A stretch of DNA of 64,000 bases, from positions 62,001 to 126,000 of the forward strand of contig NZ_SNXZ01000007.1 in NCBI RefSeq assembly GCF_004362825.1. The letters are read 5' to 3'. A program made the position numbers and the translations under genes. This DNA comes from Labedaea rhizosphaerae (GTDB lineage: Bacteria; Actinomycetota; Actinomycetes; Mycobacteriales; Pseudonocardiaceae). The notes under the pieces are model-generated. The model ran no database searches. It was not told the origin of the DNA and was given only the letters and a program-made list of their open reading frames with translations. Position 1 is the stretch's first letter. Each line of letters starts with the position of its first letter. Positions 40,541 through 54,829 of the stretch are shown in pieces.

Positions 40541-43500
40541 ATGGCTGACGAAGGCACCCTGCGGGACTACCTCAAGCTGGTCACCACGGACCTGCGCCGG
40601 ACGAAGCAACGGCTGCGGGAGCTCGAGGACGGCGCGCGCGAGCCGATCGCCATCATCGGCATGGCGTGCCACTACCCGGGCGGGGTCGCCTCGCCGGAGG
40701 ACCTGTGGCGGCTGGTCGCCTCCGGCACGGATGCGATCGGCCCGTTCCCGGAGGACCGCGGCTGGGACCTGAACACGCTCTTCGACGCGGACCCCGACTC
40801 CGACGGGACGAGCTACGCCCGCGAAGGCGGTTTCCTGCGTGGCGCCGCCGAGTTCGACCCGGCGTTCTTCGGCATCGCCCCGCGTGAGGCACTGGCCATG
40901 GACCCGCAGCAACGACTGCTGTTGCAGGCGTCCTGGGAGGCGTTCGAGCGGGCCGGGATCGACCCGACCTCGTTGCGGGGCCGGCCGATCGGCGTGTTCG
41001 CGGGCACCAACGACCAGGGCTACCTGGCGCTGGCCAGCACCGCGCCGCGGGAGACAGAGGGCTACCTGCTGACCGGCGGTGCGTCGGCCGTGGTGTCCGG
41101 GCGGGTGGCGTACACGTTCGGGCTGGAGGGGCCCGCGGTCACGGTGGACACGGCGTGCTCGTCGTCGCTGGTCGCCCTGCACCTGGCGTGCCAGTCGCTG
41201 CGCCAGGGCGAGGCCACGATGGCGTTGGCCGGTGGCGTCACGGTGATGGCGACGCCGGGTGTGTTCACGGAGTTCAGCAGGCAGCGCGGGCTGGCCGCCG
41301 ACGGCCGGTGCAAGTCGTTCGCGGCGGCAGCCGATGGCACCGGCTGGTCCGAAGGCGTCGGCGTGCTGCTGGTGGAACGGCTCTCCGACGCGCAGCGCAA
41401 CGGCCACCCGGTGCTGGCGGTGGTGCGCGGCTCCGCGGTGAACTCCGACGGCGCCTCCAACGGGCTGACCGCGCCGAACGGGCCGTCGCAGCAACGGGTG
41501 ATCCTGCAGGCGTTGACCAACGCCGGACTGGCACCGTCCGATGTGGACGCCGTGGAGGCGCACGGCACCGGCACGTCGCTCGGTGACCCGATCGAGGCGC
41601 AGGCGTTGCTCGCGACCTACGGCCAGGGCCGCGAGCGGCCACTGTGGCTGGGCTCGGTGAAGTCGAACCTCGGGCACGCGCAGGCCGCCGCCGGGGTGGC
41701 GGGCGTGATCAAGACCGTGATGGCGTTGCAGCACGCGGAACTGCCGCCGACGCTGCACGTGGACGAGCCGACGCCGGCGGTGGACTGGTCTTCGGGCGCG
41801 GTGTCGTTGCTGACCGAGTCCCGGCCGTGGCCGGAAACGGGTGCGCCGCGCCGGGCAGGCGTGTCGGCGTTCGGGGTCAGCGGCACGAACGCCCACACGA
41901 TCCTCGAGCAGGCACCGGACATCGAAACCGAGGCGTCGCCGGAAGTACCCGGGCCGGTGCCCCTGGTGGTCTCGGCCCGGTCGCGAACGGCGTTGCGCGA
42001 GCAGGTCGAGCGGGCCCGGACGCTGGAGCGTTCGGTGGACGTCGGGTGGTCGCTCGCGTGCACGCGGGCGGCCCTGGACCAGCGTGCGGTGCTGGTCGGC
42101 GACGAGGTGGTCGAGGGCTCGGTCACGCCGGGCAAGCTCGCGTTCCTGTTCACCGGTCAGGGTGCGCAGCGGGCCGGGATGGGCCGCGAGCTCCACGCGA
42201 CGTACCCGGCGTTCGCGGCGGCGTGGGACGAGATCGCGTCCCGGCTCCCGATCCCGTGGGACGACGAGGAGTCGCTGAACCAGACCGAGGGCGCACAGGC
42301 CGCGCTGTTCGCGCTGGAGGTGTCGCTGTTCCGGCTGCTGGAGTCCTGGGGTGTCGCCCCCGGCTTCGTGCTGGGGCATTCGATCGGGCAGCTCGCGGCC
42401 GCGCACGTCGCGGGCGTGTTGTCGCTGGACGACGCGTGCCGTTTGGTCGCGGCGCGGGGCCGGTTGATGCAGGCGTTGCCGCCGGGTGGCGCGATGCTGG
42501 CGGTCGAGGGCACGGAAGCCGATGTGCCCGAGGGCATCGACATCGCGGCGGTCAACAGCCCGACGTCGCTGGTGGTGTCCGGGACGTCCGACGAGCTCGC
42601 CGCGCTCGAAGCGACCTGGCGGGCCGAAGGGCGGCGGGTCAAGCGCCTGACGGTGTCGCACGCGTTCCACTCGAAGCTCATGGAACCAATGCTCGACGAG
42701 TTCGCCGTCGTGGCGCGGTCGTTGACCTACCACGAACCGGCGATCGCGATCCCCGGCGAGGTCGCGGATCCGGCGTACTGGGTGCGGCAAGTACGGCAGA
42801 CCGTCCGGTTTGCCGACGACGTGGACACGTTGCGGGACAACGGGGTCACGACCTTCGTGGAGCTGGGCCCGGACCCGGTGCTGGCGGCGCACGTGGACGG
42901 TGCCGTCGCGGTGTTGCGGCGGGGCAAGGACGAGCCGACGACCCTGCTGAGCGCCGTGGCCACGGTGTGGACGCGTGGTGGCACCGTCGACTGGGCCCGG
43001 CTGCTGCCCGGCCGGCGGGTCGACCTGCCGACCTACCCGTTCGCGGGGGATCGGTTCTGGCCCAAGGTGACCGCACGCGTGCACGACGTGTCCGGCGCCG
43101 GCCTCGGGGTGACCGACCACGCCCTGCTCGGATCCGGCGTCGGGGTCGCGGGCGGCGACGAGTACCTGTTCACGGCCCGGTTGTCCGCGACCACGCAGCC
43201 TTGGCTCGCCGATCACCCGGTGCTGCCCGCGGCGGCGTTCGTCGAGCTGGCCATCCGCGCCGGTGACCAGGTCGGCTGCGCGCGGATCGCCGAACTGAGC
43301 ATCGACGTCGCGTTGCCGGTCACCGACGCCGTGCAGGTGCAGGTCCGGCTCGGCGCACCGGAGAACGGGGATCGCAGCTTCACCATCCACGCCCGCCCCG
43401 AGGACCCGCGGGTCGACCGTGGCTGGCCCGACCGTCCCTGGACCTGCCACGCGACGGGCACCTTGAGCGTTGCCGACGACGTCGAGCCGACGTGGACCGC

Positions 43501-46500
43501 GGCCGCCGACGACCTTGAGGTCCAGCTACCCGCGGGTGTGGACACCGACCGCTACGGCCTGCACCCGGTGCTGCTGGACAGCGTGCTCGGCGGAGCCGCC
43601 GCGGTGGCCTGGTCGGGTGTGACACTGTGGGCGTCCGGCGCCACCGCGCTGCGCGTGCGCGTGTCGCCCGACGGCGACGACGCCGTGTCGCTGCTCGCCG
43701 TGGACGAGGCAGGCCGTCCGGTGCTCTCAGCCGAGCGGGTCGAGCTGTCGGCGTGGAACCTCGACGGCACAACGCAGACCAAGGACCTCTACCGTCTCGA
43801 ATGGACGGCGCGGCCGGTCCGGCGGGCCGCGGACGACGCGGTGGTGCTGAGTCCGTCGAGCGACGACGTGCGTGAAGCGACCACGCAGCTGCTCGCCGGT
43901 CTGCAACGCTGGCTCGGGAACGACGACGGGCGCCCTTTGGTCGTGCGGACCAGGGGAGCGGTCGCGGTCCGCCCCGCCGACCCGGTGCCGGACCTGGCGG
44001 GCGCCGCGTGCTGGGGTCTGGTGCGCGCGGCCCAGCTCGAACACCCCGGCCGGATCTTCCTCGTCGACGGCGACGCCTCGGTGCCGTTCGACGAACCGCA
44101 GGTCGCGATCCGCGACGGCGTCACGTTCGTCCCACGCCTCGAGCGCGTGGCGGACAACCCGGCGCCGGTCAAGCTCGACGGCACCGTGCTGGTCACCGGG
44201 GGCACCGGCATGCTCGGCCGTCTAGTGGCTCGCCACCTGGTCACGACGCACGGTGTGCGCAGGCTGGTGCTGACCAGCCGCCGCGGGCCGGCCGCCGAGG
44301 GCGCCACCGCGCTGGTCGAGGAGCTGACCGCGCTCGGTGCCGACGTCCGCGTGCACGCCTGTGACGTCGCCGATCGCGACGCCCTCGCCGCCCTGCTCGC
44401 CGAGCATCCGGTCAACGCCGTCGTGCACACCGCGGGCGTCGTCGACGACGGCCTCGTCACCACGCTGACCCCGGACGCGCTCGACACGGTGCTGCGGCCC
44501 AAGGCCGACGCCGCGCTGGCGTTGCACGAACTGCTGCCGGACGCCGACGCGTTCGTGCTGTTCTCCTCGATCGCCGGCACCGCGGGCAGCCCCGGGCAGG
44601 GCAACTACGCCGCCGCCAACGCCGTCCTCGACGCCATCGCCGAGCGGCGCCACCGCGCCGGGAAGCCGGCGTTGTCGCTCGCGTGGGGACCGTGGGACAC
44701 CGAGCACGGCATGCTCGGCGCGCTCGCCGGCACCGACCGCGACCGCATCGCCCGCTCCGGCTTCCCGCCGCTGGCCCCGGACGCCGCACTTTCCTTGCTG
44801 GACACCGCATTGGGCCTCGGTGCGCCGACCGCCGTCGCCACTCGGCTCAACCCGGCCGCGTTCGCGGGCGCGCCGCCCCACCTGCTGCACGTCCTGGTGC
44901 GGCCGACCCGGCGCACCGCTGGGGGCGCCACCGCCGACACCTTCGCCGCCCGGCTGGCCACGCTGTCCACTGTGGAGCAGCAGCGCACGTTGCTGGGTCT
45001 CGTCCGCGGCCAGACCGCGGCTGTGCTGGGCTTCGCTGGGCCGGACGCGGTCGCGCCGGGCCGGGCGTTCGCGGAACTGGGCGCCGGGTCGCTGGCCGCG
45101 GTGGAACTGCGCAACCGCCTGGCCGCGGCCACCGGCGTCACGCTGCCGACCACGGTGATCTTCGACCACGCCACCCCGGAAGCCCTCGCCGGCCACCTGC
45201 TGCGCGAGCTGCTCGGCGGCGACGACCGGGAACCGACCGCGGTCACGGCCGGACCGGCGGACGAGCCGATCGCGATCATCGGGATGAGCTGCCGGTTCCC
45301 CGGCGGCGTGCACAGCCCCGAGGACCTGTGGCGGGTGGTGGCCGACGGCGTCGACGCGCTCGGCGACTTCCCGGCCGACCGCGGCTGGGACCTGGAAAGC
45401 CTTGGCGGAGCGGGGAACACCCGCATCGGCGGGTTCATGGCCGACGTGGACCGGTTCGACCCGGCGTTCTTCGCCATCAGCCCGCGCGAGGCGCTGGCCA
45501 TGGACCCGCAGCAGCGGCTGTTGCTGGAGTCGAGCTGGGAGGCGTTCGAACGCGCCGGGCTCACCCCGGAGTCGGTGCGGGACAGCCGGACCGCCGTGTT
45601 CGTCGGCGCCGCGAGTTCCGCGTACGGGTTCGGCCAGTTCGACCTGCCCGAAGGCACCCGCGGGCACATGCTGACCGGCGCGTCCACCAGCGTGCTGTCC
45701 GGGCGGATCGCCTACGCGTTCGGCCTGCAGGGACAAGCGCTCACCATCGACACGGCGTGCTCGTCGTCGCTGGTCGCGCTGCACCTCGCGGTGCGTGCGC
45801 TGCGGTCGGGCGAGGCCACGATGGCGTTGGCCGGCGGCATCACGGTGATGACCAACCCCGCGATGTTCGTCGACAGCAGTGAGGCGGGCGCGCTCGCGCC
45901 GGACGGGCGGTGCAAGGCCTTCTCCGCCGACGCCAACGGCACCGGCTGGGGCGAGGGCGTCGGCATGTTGCTGGTCGAGCGGCTGTCCGACGCGCGGCGC
46001 CACGGGCACCGTGTGCTCGCCGTGGTCCGCGGCACCGCGATCAACCAGGACGGCGCGTCCAACGGGCTCACCGCACCCAGCGGTGCCGCCCAGCAACGCG
46101 TGATCCGCCAAGCGTTGGCCGACGCCCGGCTCACTCCGTCCGAAGTGGACGTCGTCGAGGCCCACGGCACCGGCACCGCGCTGGGCGACCCGATCGAGGC
46201 GACCGCCCTGCTGGCCACCTACGGCCAGGACCGCACGCGGCCGTTGTGGCTGGGTTCGGTGAAGTCCAACCTGGGGCACACGCAGGCGGCCGCCGGGGTC
46301 GCGGGCGTGATCAAGCTGGTCATGGCGCTGCGGCACGGCGTGGTGCCCCGCACCTTGCACGTGACGGAGCTGTCGCCGCACGTCGACTGGACTTCCGGTG
46401 CCGTCTCGGTGGCCACCGAACACCAGCCGTGGCCGGACACCGGCCGGACGCCGCGCGCGGCCGTGTCCTCGTTCGGCATGAGCGGCACCAACGCCCACGC

Positions 46501-49500
46501 GATCATCGAAGGTCTCCCGGCCGAAGAAGCGGCCGAGAGCCCAGCCGAGGACGACAAGCCTTTGCCGTGGCTGCTGTCGGCACGCAGCGCCGCCGCGTTG
46601 CGGGAGACCGCGCGGCGCCTGCGTGCGCAGGTGGCCGAGCACCGCGACGTGGACGTGGCGTACTCGCTGGCCACCACCCGGACCGCGTTCGAGCACCGCG
46701 CGGTGCTCACCGGTCCCGACCGCCTGAGCTCGCTCGACGCCATGGCGGACAACGAACTCGCTCCCGAGGTGGTGCGGGGAACCGTGCGGCCCGGGCGGGT
46801 CGCGTTCGTGTTCCCCGGGCAGGGCTCGCAGTGGGTGGGCATGGCCCGCGAACTGCTGGACACCTCGCCGGTCTTCGCCGAGCAGGCGCGGCGGTGCGCC
46901 GCGGCGATCGAGGCGCACGTCGAATGGTCGGTGCTCGACGTGCTGCGTGGTGCGCCGGATGCCGCGTCGCTGGAGCGGGTCGACGTCGTGCAGCCGGCCC
47001 TGTTCACCGTCCTGGTGTCGCTGGCCGCGGTGTGGCGGTCTCTCGGCGTCGAACCGGACGCGGTGATCGGGCACTCGCAGGGCGAGATCGCCGCCGCGCA
47101 CGTCGCCGGTGGGCTGAGCCTCGAGGACGCGGCGCGGATCATCGCGTTGCGCAGCAAGGCGGGCGCGAGCCTGGTCGGCCGGGGCGGCATGGTCTCGGTG
47201 AGCACGGACGCTGCCCGCGTGCGTGGCTGGTTGCCGCGCTGGGCGGGCAAGCTGTCCGTCGCCGCCGTGAACGGACCCGGCCTGGTCGTGGTCGCCGGCG
47301 ATGTCGACGCATTGGACGAGCTGGTCGAGCTATGCGCGACGGAATCGGTGCGGGCCAAGCGCGTCCCGGCCGCGTGGGCCGGGCACTCCGCGCAGGTCGA
47401 CCTGATCCGCGAGCACCTGCTGTCGGTGGTCGACGGCATCACACCGACGACCGGCGCGCTGCCCATGATGTCCACAGTGGACGCCGAGTGGCGTGACATC
47501 GCCACGATGGACGCCGAGTACTGGTACCGCAACACCCGCGAGACCGTCGAGTTCGAGGCGGGCATCCGGGCGCTGGTCGAGCAGGACTACCGGTTCTTCG
47601 TGGAGATCAGCCCGCACCCGATGGTGCTGGCGCCGATCGGGGACATCAGCGAGGCCACCGGCACGGACGAGGAGGTCGTCGCGGTCGGGTCCCTGCGCCG
47701 CGAGGACGGCGGCATGGACCGGCTGCTGGGTTCGTACGCGCAGTTGTACGCCCACGGCGCGCCGATCGAGGTCGCGGCCCTCTTCGCGGGCACCGGCGCC
47801 CGGGTCGTCGACCTGCCGACGTACCCGTTCGCCCGCGACCGCTACTGGCTCGACGCCCCGAACCCCGCCCAGCTCGCGGACCCGGACGAGGCCGCGTTCT
47901 GGGACGCCGTCGAGCGCGAGGACCGGGCCGCGGTCGCCGACACGCTCGCCGCCGAACCGGCGGAGGACCTGCTACCCGCGTTGTCGTCGTGGCGCCGTCG
48001 CCGCCGTGCCAAGTCCACTGTGGATGGTTGGCGTTATCACGTCACGTGGCGGCCGGTCACGCCAACTCTTGCAGAACCGACGGGCACTTGGCTCGTCATC
48101 GGCGATCCCGATGCGGACCTGACCCGCCGCTGCGCCGCGGCCCTCGGCGACGCTCGGGTGGCCACGGAATGGACCGCGGGCGAAGGTGTCGCGGGCGTGC
48201 TCTGCCTGCTCCCGCTGGCCGGAGCCCTCGACGTGGTCAAGGCGATGATCGCGGCCGAGGCGGCCGTGCCGCTGTGGTTCGCCACCAGCGGCGCGGTGGC
48301 GACCGGTCCGGACGAGCCGCTGCGCGACCCGAAGCAGGCCCAGGTCTGGGGCTTCGGCTTGGTGACCGGCCTGGAACGCCCCGAGTTGTGGGGTGGGCTC
48401 GTCGACCTGCCCGAGGTGCTCGACGACGCGGCCGCGGACCACCTGGTTGCCGTCCTCGCGGGGATCGGCGACGAGGACCAGCTCGCGATCCGGCCGGCCG
48501 GCGTGTTCGCCCGGCGCATGGTCCGGGCGACTCCGACGCCGGCCTCTTGGCGTCCACAAGGGACAGTCCTGGTCACTGGGGGCACCGGGGCGCTGGGCGG
48601 GCACGTGGCCCGGTGGCTCGCCGCCAATGGCGCTGAGCGGCTGGTGCTCGTCAGCCGCACCGGCCCGGACGCACCGGGTGCCGCGGCCCTGACCGACCTC
48701 GGCACGCAGACCGGCGTCGACGTCGTCATAGAGGCCTGCGACCTGACCGACCGCGCCGCCGTGGCCGACCTGCTCGCGCGCCACCCGGTGGACGCTGTGG
48801 TGCACGCGGCCGGCGTCAGCCAGTTCGCCGCGCTGGCCGACACCACGGCCGCCGACCTGGCCGCGACCCTGGCCGCGAAGGTCACCGGCGCCACGATCCT
48901 CGACGAGCTGACCGACGCGCCGCTGATCCTGTTCTCGTCCGGCGCCGGGGTGTGGGGGAGCGCGGGCCAGGCCGCCTACGCCGCCGCCAACGCCCACCTC
49001 GACGCGCTCGCTCGCCACCGCAGGGATCGCGGCTTGCCCGCCACCGCCATCGCCTGGGGCGGCTGGGCCGGCGGCGGCATGGCCGACGCCGCCGCCGTCG
49101 CGCGCCTGGCCAAGCGTGGGATGCGGATGATGGCGCCGGACCTCGCGCTCGTCGCCATGGCTCAGGCCGTCGGCGCCGATGAGACGACGGTGACGGTCGC
49201 GGACCTCGACTGGGCCGGGTTCGTCCCGTCCTACACGGCCACCCGCGCCCGCCCGCTGATCGCCGAGATCCCCGAAGCACAGACCGAAGCCCGCGCCGAA
49301 TCGGACGTCGAGGAGTCCGACGACGACTTCCGCCGGCGCGTGCTCGCCCTGCCCGAGGCCGACCGCGCGCCCATGCTGCTGGAGCTGGTTCGCGCCCAGG
49401 CCGCCGCGGCCCTCGGCTATCCGGACGCCGAGGCGATCGAGCCCGGCCGGGCCTTCCGCGAGCTCGGCTTCGACTCGGTCACCGCCGTCGACATGCGCAA

Positions 49501-52500
49501 CCGGCTGCGCGCGGCGACCGGCCGCAAGCTCGCCACCACCGTGGTCTTCGACTACCCGAACGCCAAGGCGCTGGCCGGTCACCTCTTGGCCGAGCTGCTC
49601 GGCGTCCGGGAGCAGGAGGCGCCGGTGGTCGGCACGACCGCCACGCTGGACGAACCAATCGCCATCGTCGGCATGAGCTGCCGGTACCCGGGCGGCGTCG
49701 CGTCGCCCGAAGACCTGTGGCGCCTGGTGCTGGCCGGGGGCGACGCGATCGGGGAATTCCCCGACGACCGCGGATGGGACCTCGGCACGCTCTTCCACGA
49801 CGACCCAGACCACCCGGGCACGTCCTACGCGCGCCACGGCGCGTTCGTGCCGGACATCGGCGAGTTCGACGCCGAGTTCTTCGGCATCAGCCCCCGCGAG
49901 GCGCTGGCCATCGACCCGCAGCAGCGGCTGCTGCTGGAATCGAGCTGGGAGGCGTTCGAACGGGCCGGGATCGATCCGGGCACCGTGCGCGGCAGCAAGG
50001 CCGGGGTGTTCGTCGGCGCGTCGTTCGTCGGCTACGGCGTCGGCGGCAAACCGGGCAGCGACGCCGAGGGCTACTTCCTGTTCGGCTCGGGCACCGCGGG
50101 CACCTCGGGCCGGGTCGCCTACACGTTCGGCCTCGAAGGCCCGGCGGTCACCGTGGACACGGCGTGCTCGTCGTCGCTGGTCGCGCTGCACCTCGCGGCG
50201 CAGTCGCTGCGCCAGGGCGAGTGCGACCTCGCGTTGGCCGGTGGTGTTGCCGTGCTCGTGTCGCCGGTGTCGTTCACGGAGTTCAGCCGGCAGCGGGGCT
50301 TGGCCGTCGACGGGCGGTGCAAGGCCTTCTCGGCGGACGCGGACGGCATCGGCTGGGGCGAAGGCGTCGGGGTGCTGCTGGTGGAACGCCTGTCGGATGC
50401 TGAACGCAACGGGCACAAGGTGCTCGCCGTGCTCCGCGGCTCGGCCACCAACCAGGACGGCGCATCCAACGGTCTGTCCGCCCCGAACGGGCTCGCGCAG
50501 CAGCGGGTGATCCGCCAGGCGCTGAGCAACGCCCGCCTCGACGCGTCCGAAGTGGACGTCGTGGAGGCGCACGGCACCGGCACCACGCTCGGCGACCCGA
50601 TCGAGGCGAGCGCGATCCTCGCCACCTACGGCCAGGACCGGGACGAGCCGCTCTGGCTGGGTTCGGTCAAGTCGAACATCGGGCACACCAGCTCGGCGGC
50701 CGGCGTCGCCGGGGTGATCAAGGTGGTCATGGCGTTGCGCGACGGCACGGTGCCGCGGACGTTGCACGCCGCCGAGCCCACGCCCGAGGTCGACTGGTCG
50801 GCCGGCGCGGTGTCGCTGGCCACGGAGAACCGGCCGTGGCCGGTGACCGGCCGGCCTCGCCGCGCGGCCGTGTCGTCGTTCGGCGGCACCGGGACCAACG
50901 CGCACGCGGTGCTAGAGCAGTACGTGGCTGAACCGGTCGCGGCGACCGACGAGATCGCGGGCGCCGTGCCGTGGGTGCTGTCCGGCAAGAGCCCGCAGGC
51001 GGTGCGTGCGCAGGCCGTGAAGCTCGCCGCGCACCTCGACGCCAACCCGGACCTCCAGCCCGGCGAGGTCGCCCGGTCGCTGCTCGCCACCCGCGCGACG
51101 TTCGAGCACCGGAGCGTGCTGCTCGGCGCGGACCGGGACGACTTCCGCGCGGCGCTCGGTGCGGTGGCAAGCGGGAACCCGTGGCCCACTGTCGTCACCG
51201 GACAGGCGCAGCAGGACAAACTCATCTTCGTCTTCCCCGGCCAGGGTTCGCAGTGGGCGGGCATGGCACGCGACCTGCTCGACACGTCGCCGGTGTTCGC
51301 CGCCGAGGTGGCGGACTGCGAACGCGCGTTCGCCCCGCACGTGGACTTCTCGCTGCTCGACCTGCTGCGGGCCGGTGAACTGCCGGACCGGGTGGACGTC
51401 GTGCAGCCCGCGTTGTTCGCCGTGATGGTGGCGCTGGCCGCGGTGTGGCGCTCGCTCGGCGTCGAGCCGGACGCGGTGCTGGGCCACTCGCAGGGCGAGA
51501 TCGCCGCGGCCTGCGTCGCCGGGGCGTTGTCCCTGCAGGACGCGGCCACCGTGGTCGCGTTGCGCAGCAAGGCCATCACCGCGTTGTCGGGGCTCGGTGG
51601 CATGGTGTCGATCGCCCTGCCGGTGCAGGACGTGCGGGCCCGCCTCGGCGATCGCGTGTCGGTCGCCGCGGTCAACGGTCCGTCGTCGGTGGTGGTGGCG
51701 GGCGACGCCGACGCGCTGGACGCGCTGCTCGCCGAGTGCGCGGCCGACGGGGTGCGGGCCAAGCGGATCCCGGTGGACTACGCCTCGCACACCGTCCACG
51801 TCGAACGCCTGCGCGACGAGTTGCTGAGCACGCTCGCGACGATCAAGCCGGTCAGCGCCAAGATCCCGTTCTGGTCCACAGTGGACAACTGCTGGCTCGA
51901 CACCGCCGCGCTGGACGCCGAGTACTGGTACCGCAACCTACGCCAGGGGGTCGAGTTCGAGCAGGGCGTGCGGGCGCTGGCCGGGCAAGGCTTCCGGTTC
52001 TTCGCCGAGATCAGCGCCCACCCGGTGCTCACCATGGCGATCGAGGAGACGGCCGAGTCGGTCGTCGCGCTCGGCACACTGCGCCGCGACGACGGCGGTC
52101 AGGCCAGGGTGCTGCGAGCCGCCGCCGAGTTGTTCGCCCACGGTGGTCCCGTCGACCTGACGGTGTTCGCGGGCGACGGCCCGACGGTCGACCTGCCGAC
52201 GTATGCCTTCCAGCGCAGTCGTTACTGGCTCGAGCCGGTGTCGCTGGACGCCCACGACCGCGGTGGACACCCGATGCTCGGCGCGGCCGTGCCGCTGGCC
52301 GACGGCGGGCTCGTGCTGACCAAGGCGCTGTCGGTGCGGACGCACCCGTGGCTCGCCGACCACGTCGTGCTGGGCACGATCCTGTTCCCGGCCACGGCTT
52401 TCGTGGAGCTGGCGCTGCACGCGGGTGACCAGGTCGGGTGCCGTGAACTCGAAGAGCTGACGTTGCGGACACCGCTCACGCTGACCGAGCGCGAGACGGT

Positions 52501-54808
52501 GCGGCTGCAGGTGGTCGTCGGGGCGGCGGGGGAGAACGGCCGGCGCGAGGTGAGCGTGCACGCCCGGCACGACGACTCGCTCGATCCCCAGTGGACACTG
52601 CACGCGAGCGGAACCCTCGCCGTGCTCACCGAACCGGCCGAAGCGGGTCCGGCGCTCTGGCCGCCGGCCGGTGCGCAGCCGGTGGACGTCAGCGGCTTCT
52701 ACCGCGGTGCGGCCGACGCGGGCTACGGCTACGGACCGGCGTTGCGGGCCATGCACACCGTGTGGCACCACGAGGGCGAACTGTTGGCCGAGATCACGCT
52801 GCCCGACGCCCTGCGGGGTGACGTCGACGGGTACGGCCTGCACCCGGCGTTGCTCGACGCCGCCCTGCACGGCATCGGCATGGTGCGGGCGTTGCACGAC
52901 GGCGGCGGCCTCGACCGGCCCGCGGAGCTGCCGTTCGCCTTCACCGGCGTCCGCCGCTACACCGAGGGCGCCACGGCGTTGCGTGTGCGGCTCGCGGTCA
53001 CCGACGACGGCGGCGTCTCGGCCCGGATCACCGACGACACCGGCACTCCCGTGCTGGCCGTGCGGTCCCTGGTGTGCCGCCCGGCGGCCACCGACCTCGC
53101 GGGCGCCCGGCGCGGGGCAGGGGCGTTGTTCGGCGTGGATTGGCACCCACTGCCGGTCTCCACACCGGCGGACCTCACCGACCACCTCGTGGTCCGGTTC
53201 GAGGGGTCCGTGCACGACGCCTTGGCGCTGGTGCAGGACTCGCTCGACGGGGAACGCAAGGTCGTCGTGGTCACCCGGGGCGCGGTGGCGGCGGTGCCCG
53301 GCGACGACGTGCCCGCCCTGGACCACGCGGCGGTGTGGGGCTTGCTGCGCAGCGCGCAGTCCGAGCACCCGGGCCGGTTCCTCCTGGTGGACCTCGACGA
53401 CGAGACGACCGCGCTCGAACCGGTAGTCGCCGCGGGCGAACCGCAGGTCGCGGTGCGCGCGGGGGTGGCATATGCGCCGCGGCTGGTCCGGCTGGACCCG
53501 CCAGAGCAGCAGCTCCCGGAAGTGGCCGGCACCGCGTTGATCACCGGTGCGACCGGCACGCTCGGGGCCGAACTGGCCCGCCACCTCGTGCGGGAACACG
53601 GTTACCGGCACCTCGTGCTGGTCAGCCGCAGTGGCCGGGCCGCACCCGGCGCCGACGCGTTGGCCGACGAACTGACCACCCTCGGCGCCGAGGTCACCAT
53701 CGCCGCCTGCGACGTCGCCGACCGCGACGCCCTGGCCGCCGTGATCGCCGCGGTGCCCGGTGAGCTGACCGCGGTCGTGCACACGGCCGCGGTGCTCGAC
53801 GACGGTGTGCTGTCCGGGCTCACGCCCGAGCGCCTCGACGCCGTGCTCGCGCCGAAGGTGCGGGGCGCGCTGAACCTGCACGAGCTGACCGAGGGCATGG
53901 ACCTGCGGGTGTTCGCCTTGTTCTCCTCGGCCGCCGGGGTGCTCGGCGGTGCGGGCCAGGGCAACTACGCCGCCGCCAACTCCTTCCTCGACGCGCTCGC
54001 CCAGCACCGGGTCGCCCGCGGCCTGCCCGCCGTGTCCATGGCGTGGGGCCCGTGGGCCCAGCGCACCGGCATGACCGGCGAGCTGACCGACGTCGACGTC
54101 CGACGGCTCACCCGCTCCGGGCTCACCCCGATGACCACTGTGGACGGTCTGCGGCTGTTCGACGAGGCGCTGGCCGCGGGCCGTGCGCTCGTCGTGCCGA
54201 TGGGCTTCGCCCCGGCCGCCCTGCGCGCCCGCCCAGCCGAGGTCCCGCCGCTGTTGCGGGTGCTCGTCCCGGTGAGCGCCGAGCCGGACACGGGTTCGGC
54301 GGCCGCGCTCACGAGCAGGCTCGCCGCCGCACCGGACGCCGAACGCGACCGGATCCTGCTGGAGCTGGTGCGGACCCAGGTCGCCACCGTGCTCGGCTAC
54401 CAGTCGGCGGGCGCGGTCGACGCGAGCCGCGGTTTCGTCGAACTGGGGCTCGACTCGCTTACCGGGGTCGAACTGCGCAACCGGCTGGCCGGTGCGACCG
54501 GGCTGCGGCTGCCCGCGACCATGGTGTTCGACCACCCGAACCCGGCCGCGCTGGCCCGGCACCTGAGGTCCGGCCTCGAACCACGCAGGCACAGCCCGGC
54601 CGAGCTCGCCCTGGCCGACCTGGCCAAGCTCGAGCAGAGCCTCGCGGGCGTCACCAACGGCGACCGCGCCAAGGTCACCGCCCGGCTGCGCGCGTTGCTG
54701 ACCACGTGGAACGCCGCCGACGCGCCCGAGGAGGTGTCGGACAGCCTCGACTCCGCCACCGCCGAGGACGTGTTCGACCTCCTGGACGAGGAGTTCTCCA
54801 AGTTCTGA
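40541..54808 (+). CDS. Type I modular PKS, three extension modules
   Basis: 4755 residues from ATG 40541 (GAGG 6 bp upstream; ATG 40529, overlapping the P450 stop, is also in frame). N-terminal coiled-coil docking [14 protein letters not shown]. Module 1: KS 40640-41915 (Cys206), AT with HAFH (malonyl) 42130-42990, vestigial DH 43110-43760, KR 44180-44700 with VDD (B-type), ACP Ser1517. Module 2: KS 45263-46510, AT 46795-47700 with WAGH in place of YASH or HAFH, KR about 48565-49080 with no LDD and a W (A-type), ACP 49390-49590. Module 3: KS 49656-50925, AT with YASH (methylmalonyl) 51220-52080, active-looking DH ([18 protein letters not shown]) 52255-53090, KR with LDD (B-type) 53530-54050, ACP 54360-54560. 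C-terminal docking tail 54590-54808. No loading module, so another protein starts the chain. Confidence 0.95.
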   Translation: MADEGTLRDYLKLVTTDLRRTKQRLRELEDGAREPIAIIGMACHYPGGVASPEDLWRLVASGTDAIGPFPEDRGWDLNTLFDADPDSDGTSYAREGGFLRGAAEFDPAFFGIAPREALAMDPQQRLLLQASWEAFERAGIDPTSLRGRPIGVFAGTNDQGYLALASTAPRETEGYLLTGGASAVVSGRVAYTFGLEGPAVTVDTACSSSLVALHLACQSLRQGEATMALAGGVTVMATPGVFTEFSRQRGLAADGRCKSFAAAADGTGWSEGVGVLLVERLSDAQRNGHPVLAVVRGSAVNSDGASNGLTAPNGPSQQRVILQALTNAGLAPSDVDAVEAHGTGTSLGDPIEAQALLATYGQGRERPLWLGSVKSNLGHAQAAAGVAGVIKTVMALQHAELPPTLHVDEPTPAVDWSSGAVSLLTESRPWPETGAPRRAGVSAFGVSGTNAHTILEQAPDIETEASPEVPGPVPLVVSARSRTALREQVERARTLERSVDVGWSLACTRAALDQRAVLVGDEVVEGSVTPGKLAFLFTGQGAQRAGMGRELHATYPAFAAAWDEIASRLPIPWDDEESLNQTEGAQAALFALEVSLFRLLESWGVAPGFVLGHSIGQLAAAHVAGVLSLDDACRLVAARGRLMQALPPGGAMLAVEGTEADVPEGIDIAAVNSPTSLVVSGTSDELAALEATWRAEGRRVKRLTVSHAFHSKLMEPMLDEFAVVARSLTYHEPAIAIPGEVADPAYWVRQVRQTVRFADDVDTLRDNGVTTFVELGPDPVLAAHVDGAVAVLRRGKDEPTTLLSAVATVWTRGGTVDWARLLPGRRVDLPTYPFAGDRFWPKVTARVHDVSGAGLGVTDHALLGSGVGVAGGDEYLFTARLSATTQPWLADHPVLPAAAFVELAIRAGDQVGCARIAELSIDVALPVTDAVQVQVRLGAPENGDRSFTIHARPEDPRVDRGWPDRPWTCHATGTLSVADDVEPTWTAAADDLEVQLPAGVDTDRYGLHPVLLDSVLGGAAAVAWSGVTLWASGATALRVRVSPDGDDAVSLLAVDEAGRPVLSAERVELSAWNLDGTTQTKDLYRLEWTARPVRRAADDAVVLSPSSDDVREATTQLLAGLQRWLGNDDGRPLVVRTRGAVAVRPADPVPDLAGAACWGLVRAAQLEHPGRIFLVDGDASVPFDEPQVAIRDGVTFVPRLERVADNPAPVKLDGTVLVTGGTGMLGRLVARHLVTTHGVRRLVLTSRRGPAAEGATALVEELTALGADVRVHACDVADRDALAALLAEHPVNAVVHTAGVVDDGLVTTLTPDALDTVLRPKADAALALHELLPDADAFVLFSSIAGTAGSPGQGNYAAANAVLDAIAERRHRAGKPALSLAWGPWDTEHGMLGALAGTDRDRIARSGFPPLAPDAALSLLDTALGLGAPTAVATRLNPAAFAGAPPHLLHVLVRPTRRTAGGATADTFAARLATLSTVEQQRTLLGLVRGQTAAVLGFAGPDAVAPGRAFAELGAGSLAAVELRNRLAAATGVTLPTTVIFDHATPEALAGHLLRELLGGDDREPTAVTAGPADEPIAIIGMSCRFPGGVHSPEDLWRVVADGVDALGDFPADRGWDLESLGGAGNTRIGGFMADVDRFDPAFFAISPREALAMDPQQRLLLESSWEAFERAGLTPESVRDSRTAVFVGAASSAYGFGQFDLPEGTRGHMLTGASTSVLSGRIAYAFGLQGQALTIDTACSSSLVALHLAVRALRSGEATMALAGGITVMTNPAMFVDSSEAGALAPDGRCKAFSADANGTGWGEGVGMLLVERLSDARRHGHRVLAVVRGTAINQDGASNGLTAPSGAAQQRVIRQALADARLTPSEVDVVEAHGTGTALGDPIEATALLATYGQDRTRPLWLGSVKSNLGHTQAAAGVAGVIKLVMALRHGVVPRTLHVTELSPHVDWTSGAVSVATEHQPWPDTGRTPRAAVSSFGMSGTNAHAIIEGLPAEEAAESPAEDDKPLPWLLSARSAAALRETARRLRAQVAEHRDVDVAYSLATTRTAFEHRAVLTGPDRLSSLDAMADNELAPEVVRGTVRPGRVAFVFPGQGSQWVGMARELLDTSPVFAEQARRCAAAIEAHVEWSVLDVLRGAPDAASLERVDVVQPALFTVLVSLAAVWRSLGVEPDAVIGHSQGEIAAAHVAGGLSLEDAARIIALRSKAGASLVGRGGMVSVSTDAARVRGWLPRWAGKLSVAAVNGPGLVVVAGDVDALDELVELCATESVRAKRVPAAWAGHSAQVDLIREHLLSVVDGITPTTGALPMMSTVDAEWRDIATMDAEYWYRNTRETVEFEAGIRALVEQDYRFFVEISPHPMVLAPIGDISEATGTDEEVVAVGSLRREDGGMDRLLGSYAQLYAHGAPIEVAALFAGTGARVVDLPTYPFARDRYWLDAPNPAQLADPDEAAFWDAVEREDRAAVADTLAAEPAEDLLPALSSWRRRRRAKSTVDGWRYHVTWRPVTPTLAEPTGTWLVIGDPDADLTRRCAAALGDARVATEWTAGEGVAGVLCLLPLAGALDVVKAMIAAEAAVPLWFATSGAVATGPDEPLRDPKQAQVWGFGLVTGLERPELWGGLVDLPEVLDDAAADHLVAVLAGIGDEDQLAIRPAGVFARRMVRATPTPASWRPQGTVLVTGGTGALGGHVARWLAANGAERLVLVSRTGPDAPGAAALTDLGTQTGVDVVIEACDLTDRAAVADLLARHPVDAVVHAAGVSQFAALADTTAADLAATLAAKVTGATILDELTDAPLILFSSGAGVWGSAGQAAYAAANAHLDALARHRRDRGLPATAIAWGGWAGGGMADAAAVARLAKRGMRMMAPDLALVAMAQAVGADETTVTVADLDWAGFVPSYTATRARPLIAEIPEAQTEARAESDVEESDDDFRRRVLALPEADRAPMLLELVRAQAAAALGYPDAEAIEPGRAFRELGFDSVTAVDMRNRLRAATGRKLATTVVFDYPNAKALAGHLLAELLGVREQEAPVVGTTATLDEPIAIVGMSCRYPGGVASPEDLWRLVLAGGDAIGEFPDDRGWDLGTLFHDDPDHPGTSYARHGAFVPDIGEFDAEFFGISPREALAIDPQQRLLLESSWEAFERAGIDPGTVRGSKAGVFVGASFVGYGVGGKPGSDAEGYFLFGSGTAGTSGRVAYTFGLEGPAVTVDTACSSSLVALHLAAQSLRQGECDLALAGGVAVLVSPVSFTEFSRQRGLAVDGRCKAFSADADGIGWGEGVGVLLVERLSDAERNGHKVLAVLRGSATNQDGASNGLSAPNGLAQQRVIRQALSNARLDASEVDVVEAHGTGTTLGDPIEASAILATYGQDRDEPLWLGSVKSNIGHTSSAAGVAGVIKVVMALRDGTVPRTLHAAEPTPEVDWSAGAVSLATENRPWPVTGRPRRAAVSSFGGTGTNAHAVLEQYVAEPVAATDEIAGAVPWVLSGKSPQAVRAQAVKLAAHLDANPDLQPGEVARSLLATRATFEHRSVLLGADRDDFRAALGAVASGNPWPTVVTGQAQQDKLIFVFPGQGSQWAGMARDLLDTSPVFAAEVADCERAFAPHVDFSLLDLLRAGELPDRVDVVQPALFAVMVALAAVWRSLGVEPDAVLGHSQGEIAAACVAGALSLQDAATVVALRSKAITALSGLGGMVSIALPVQDVRARLGDRVSVAAVNGPSSVVVAGDADALDALLAECAADGVRAKRIPVDYASHTVHVERLRDELLSTLATIKPVSAKIPFWSTVDNCWLDTAALDAEYWYRNLRQGVEFEQGVRALAGQGFRFFAEISAHPVLTMAIEETAESVVALGTLRRDDGGQARVLRAAAELFAHGGPVDLTVFAGDGPTVDLPTYAFQRSRYWLEPVSLDAHDRGGHPMLGAAVPLADGGLVLTKALSVRTHPWLADHVVLGTILFPATAFVELALHAGDQVGCRELEELTLRTPLTLTERETVRLQVVVGAAGENGRREVSVHARHDDSLDPQWTLHASGTLAVLTEPAEAGPALWPPAGAQPVDVSGFYRGAADAGYGYGPALRAMHTVWHHEGELLAEITLPDALRGDVDGYGLHPALLDAALHGIGMVRALHDGGGLDRPAELPFAFTGVRRYTEGATALRVRLAVTDDGGVSARITDDTGTPVLAVRSLVCRPAATDLAGARRGAGALFGVDWHPLPVSTPADLTDHLVVRFEGSVHDALALVQDSLDGERKVVVVTRGAVAAVPGDDVPALDHAAVWGLLRSAQSEHPGRFLLVDLDDETTALEPVVAAGEPQVAVRAGVAYAPRLVRLDPPEQQLPEVAGTALITGATGTLGAELARHLVREHGYRHLVLVSRSGRAAPGADALADELTTLGAEVTIAACDVADRDALAAVIAAVPGELTAVVHTAAVLDDGVLSGLTPERLDAVLAPKVRGALNLHELTEGMDLRVFALFSSAAGVLGGAGQGNYAAANSFLDALAQHRVARGLPAVSMAWGPWAQRTGMTGELTDVDVRRLTRSGLTPMTTVDGLRLFDEALAAGRALVVPMGFAPAALRARPAEVPPLLRVLVPVSAEPDTGSAAALTSRLAAAPDAERDRILLELVRTQVATVLGYQSAGAVDASRGFVELGLDSLTGVELRNRLAGATGLRLPATMVFDHPNPAALARHLRSGLEPRRHSPAELALADLAKLEQSLAGVTNGDRAKVTARLRALLTTWNAADAPEEVSDSLDSATAEDVFDLLDEEFSKF

Positions 54809-54829
54809 ACCGCCACCAAGGAGACGCGC

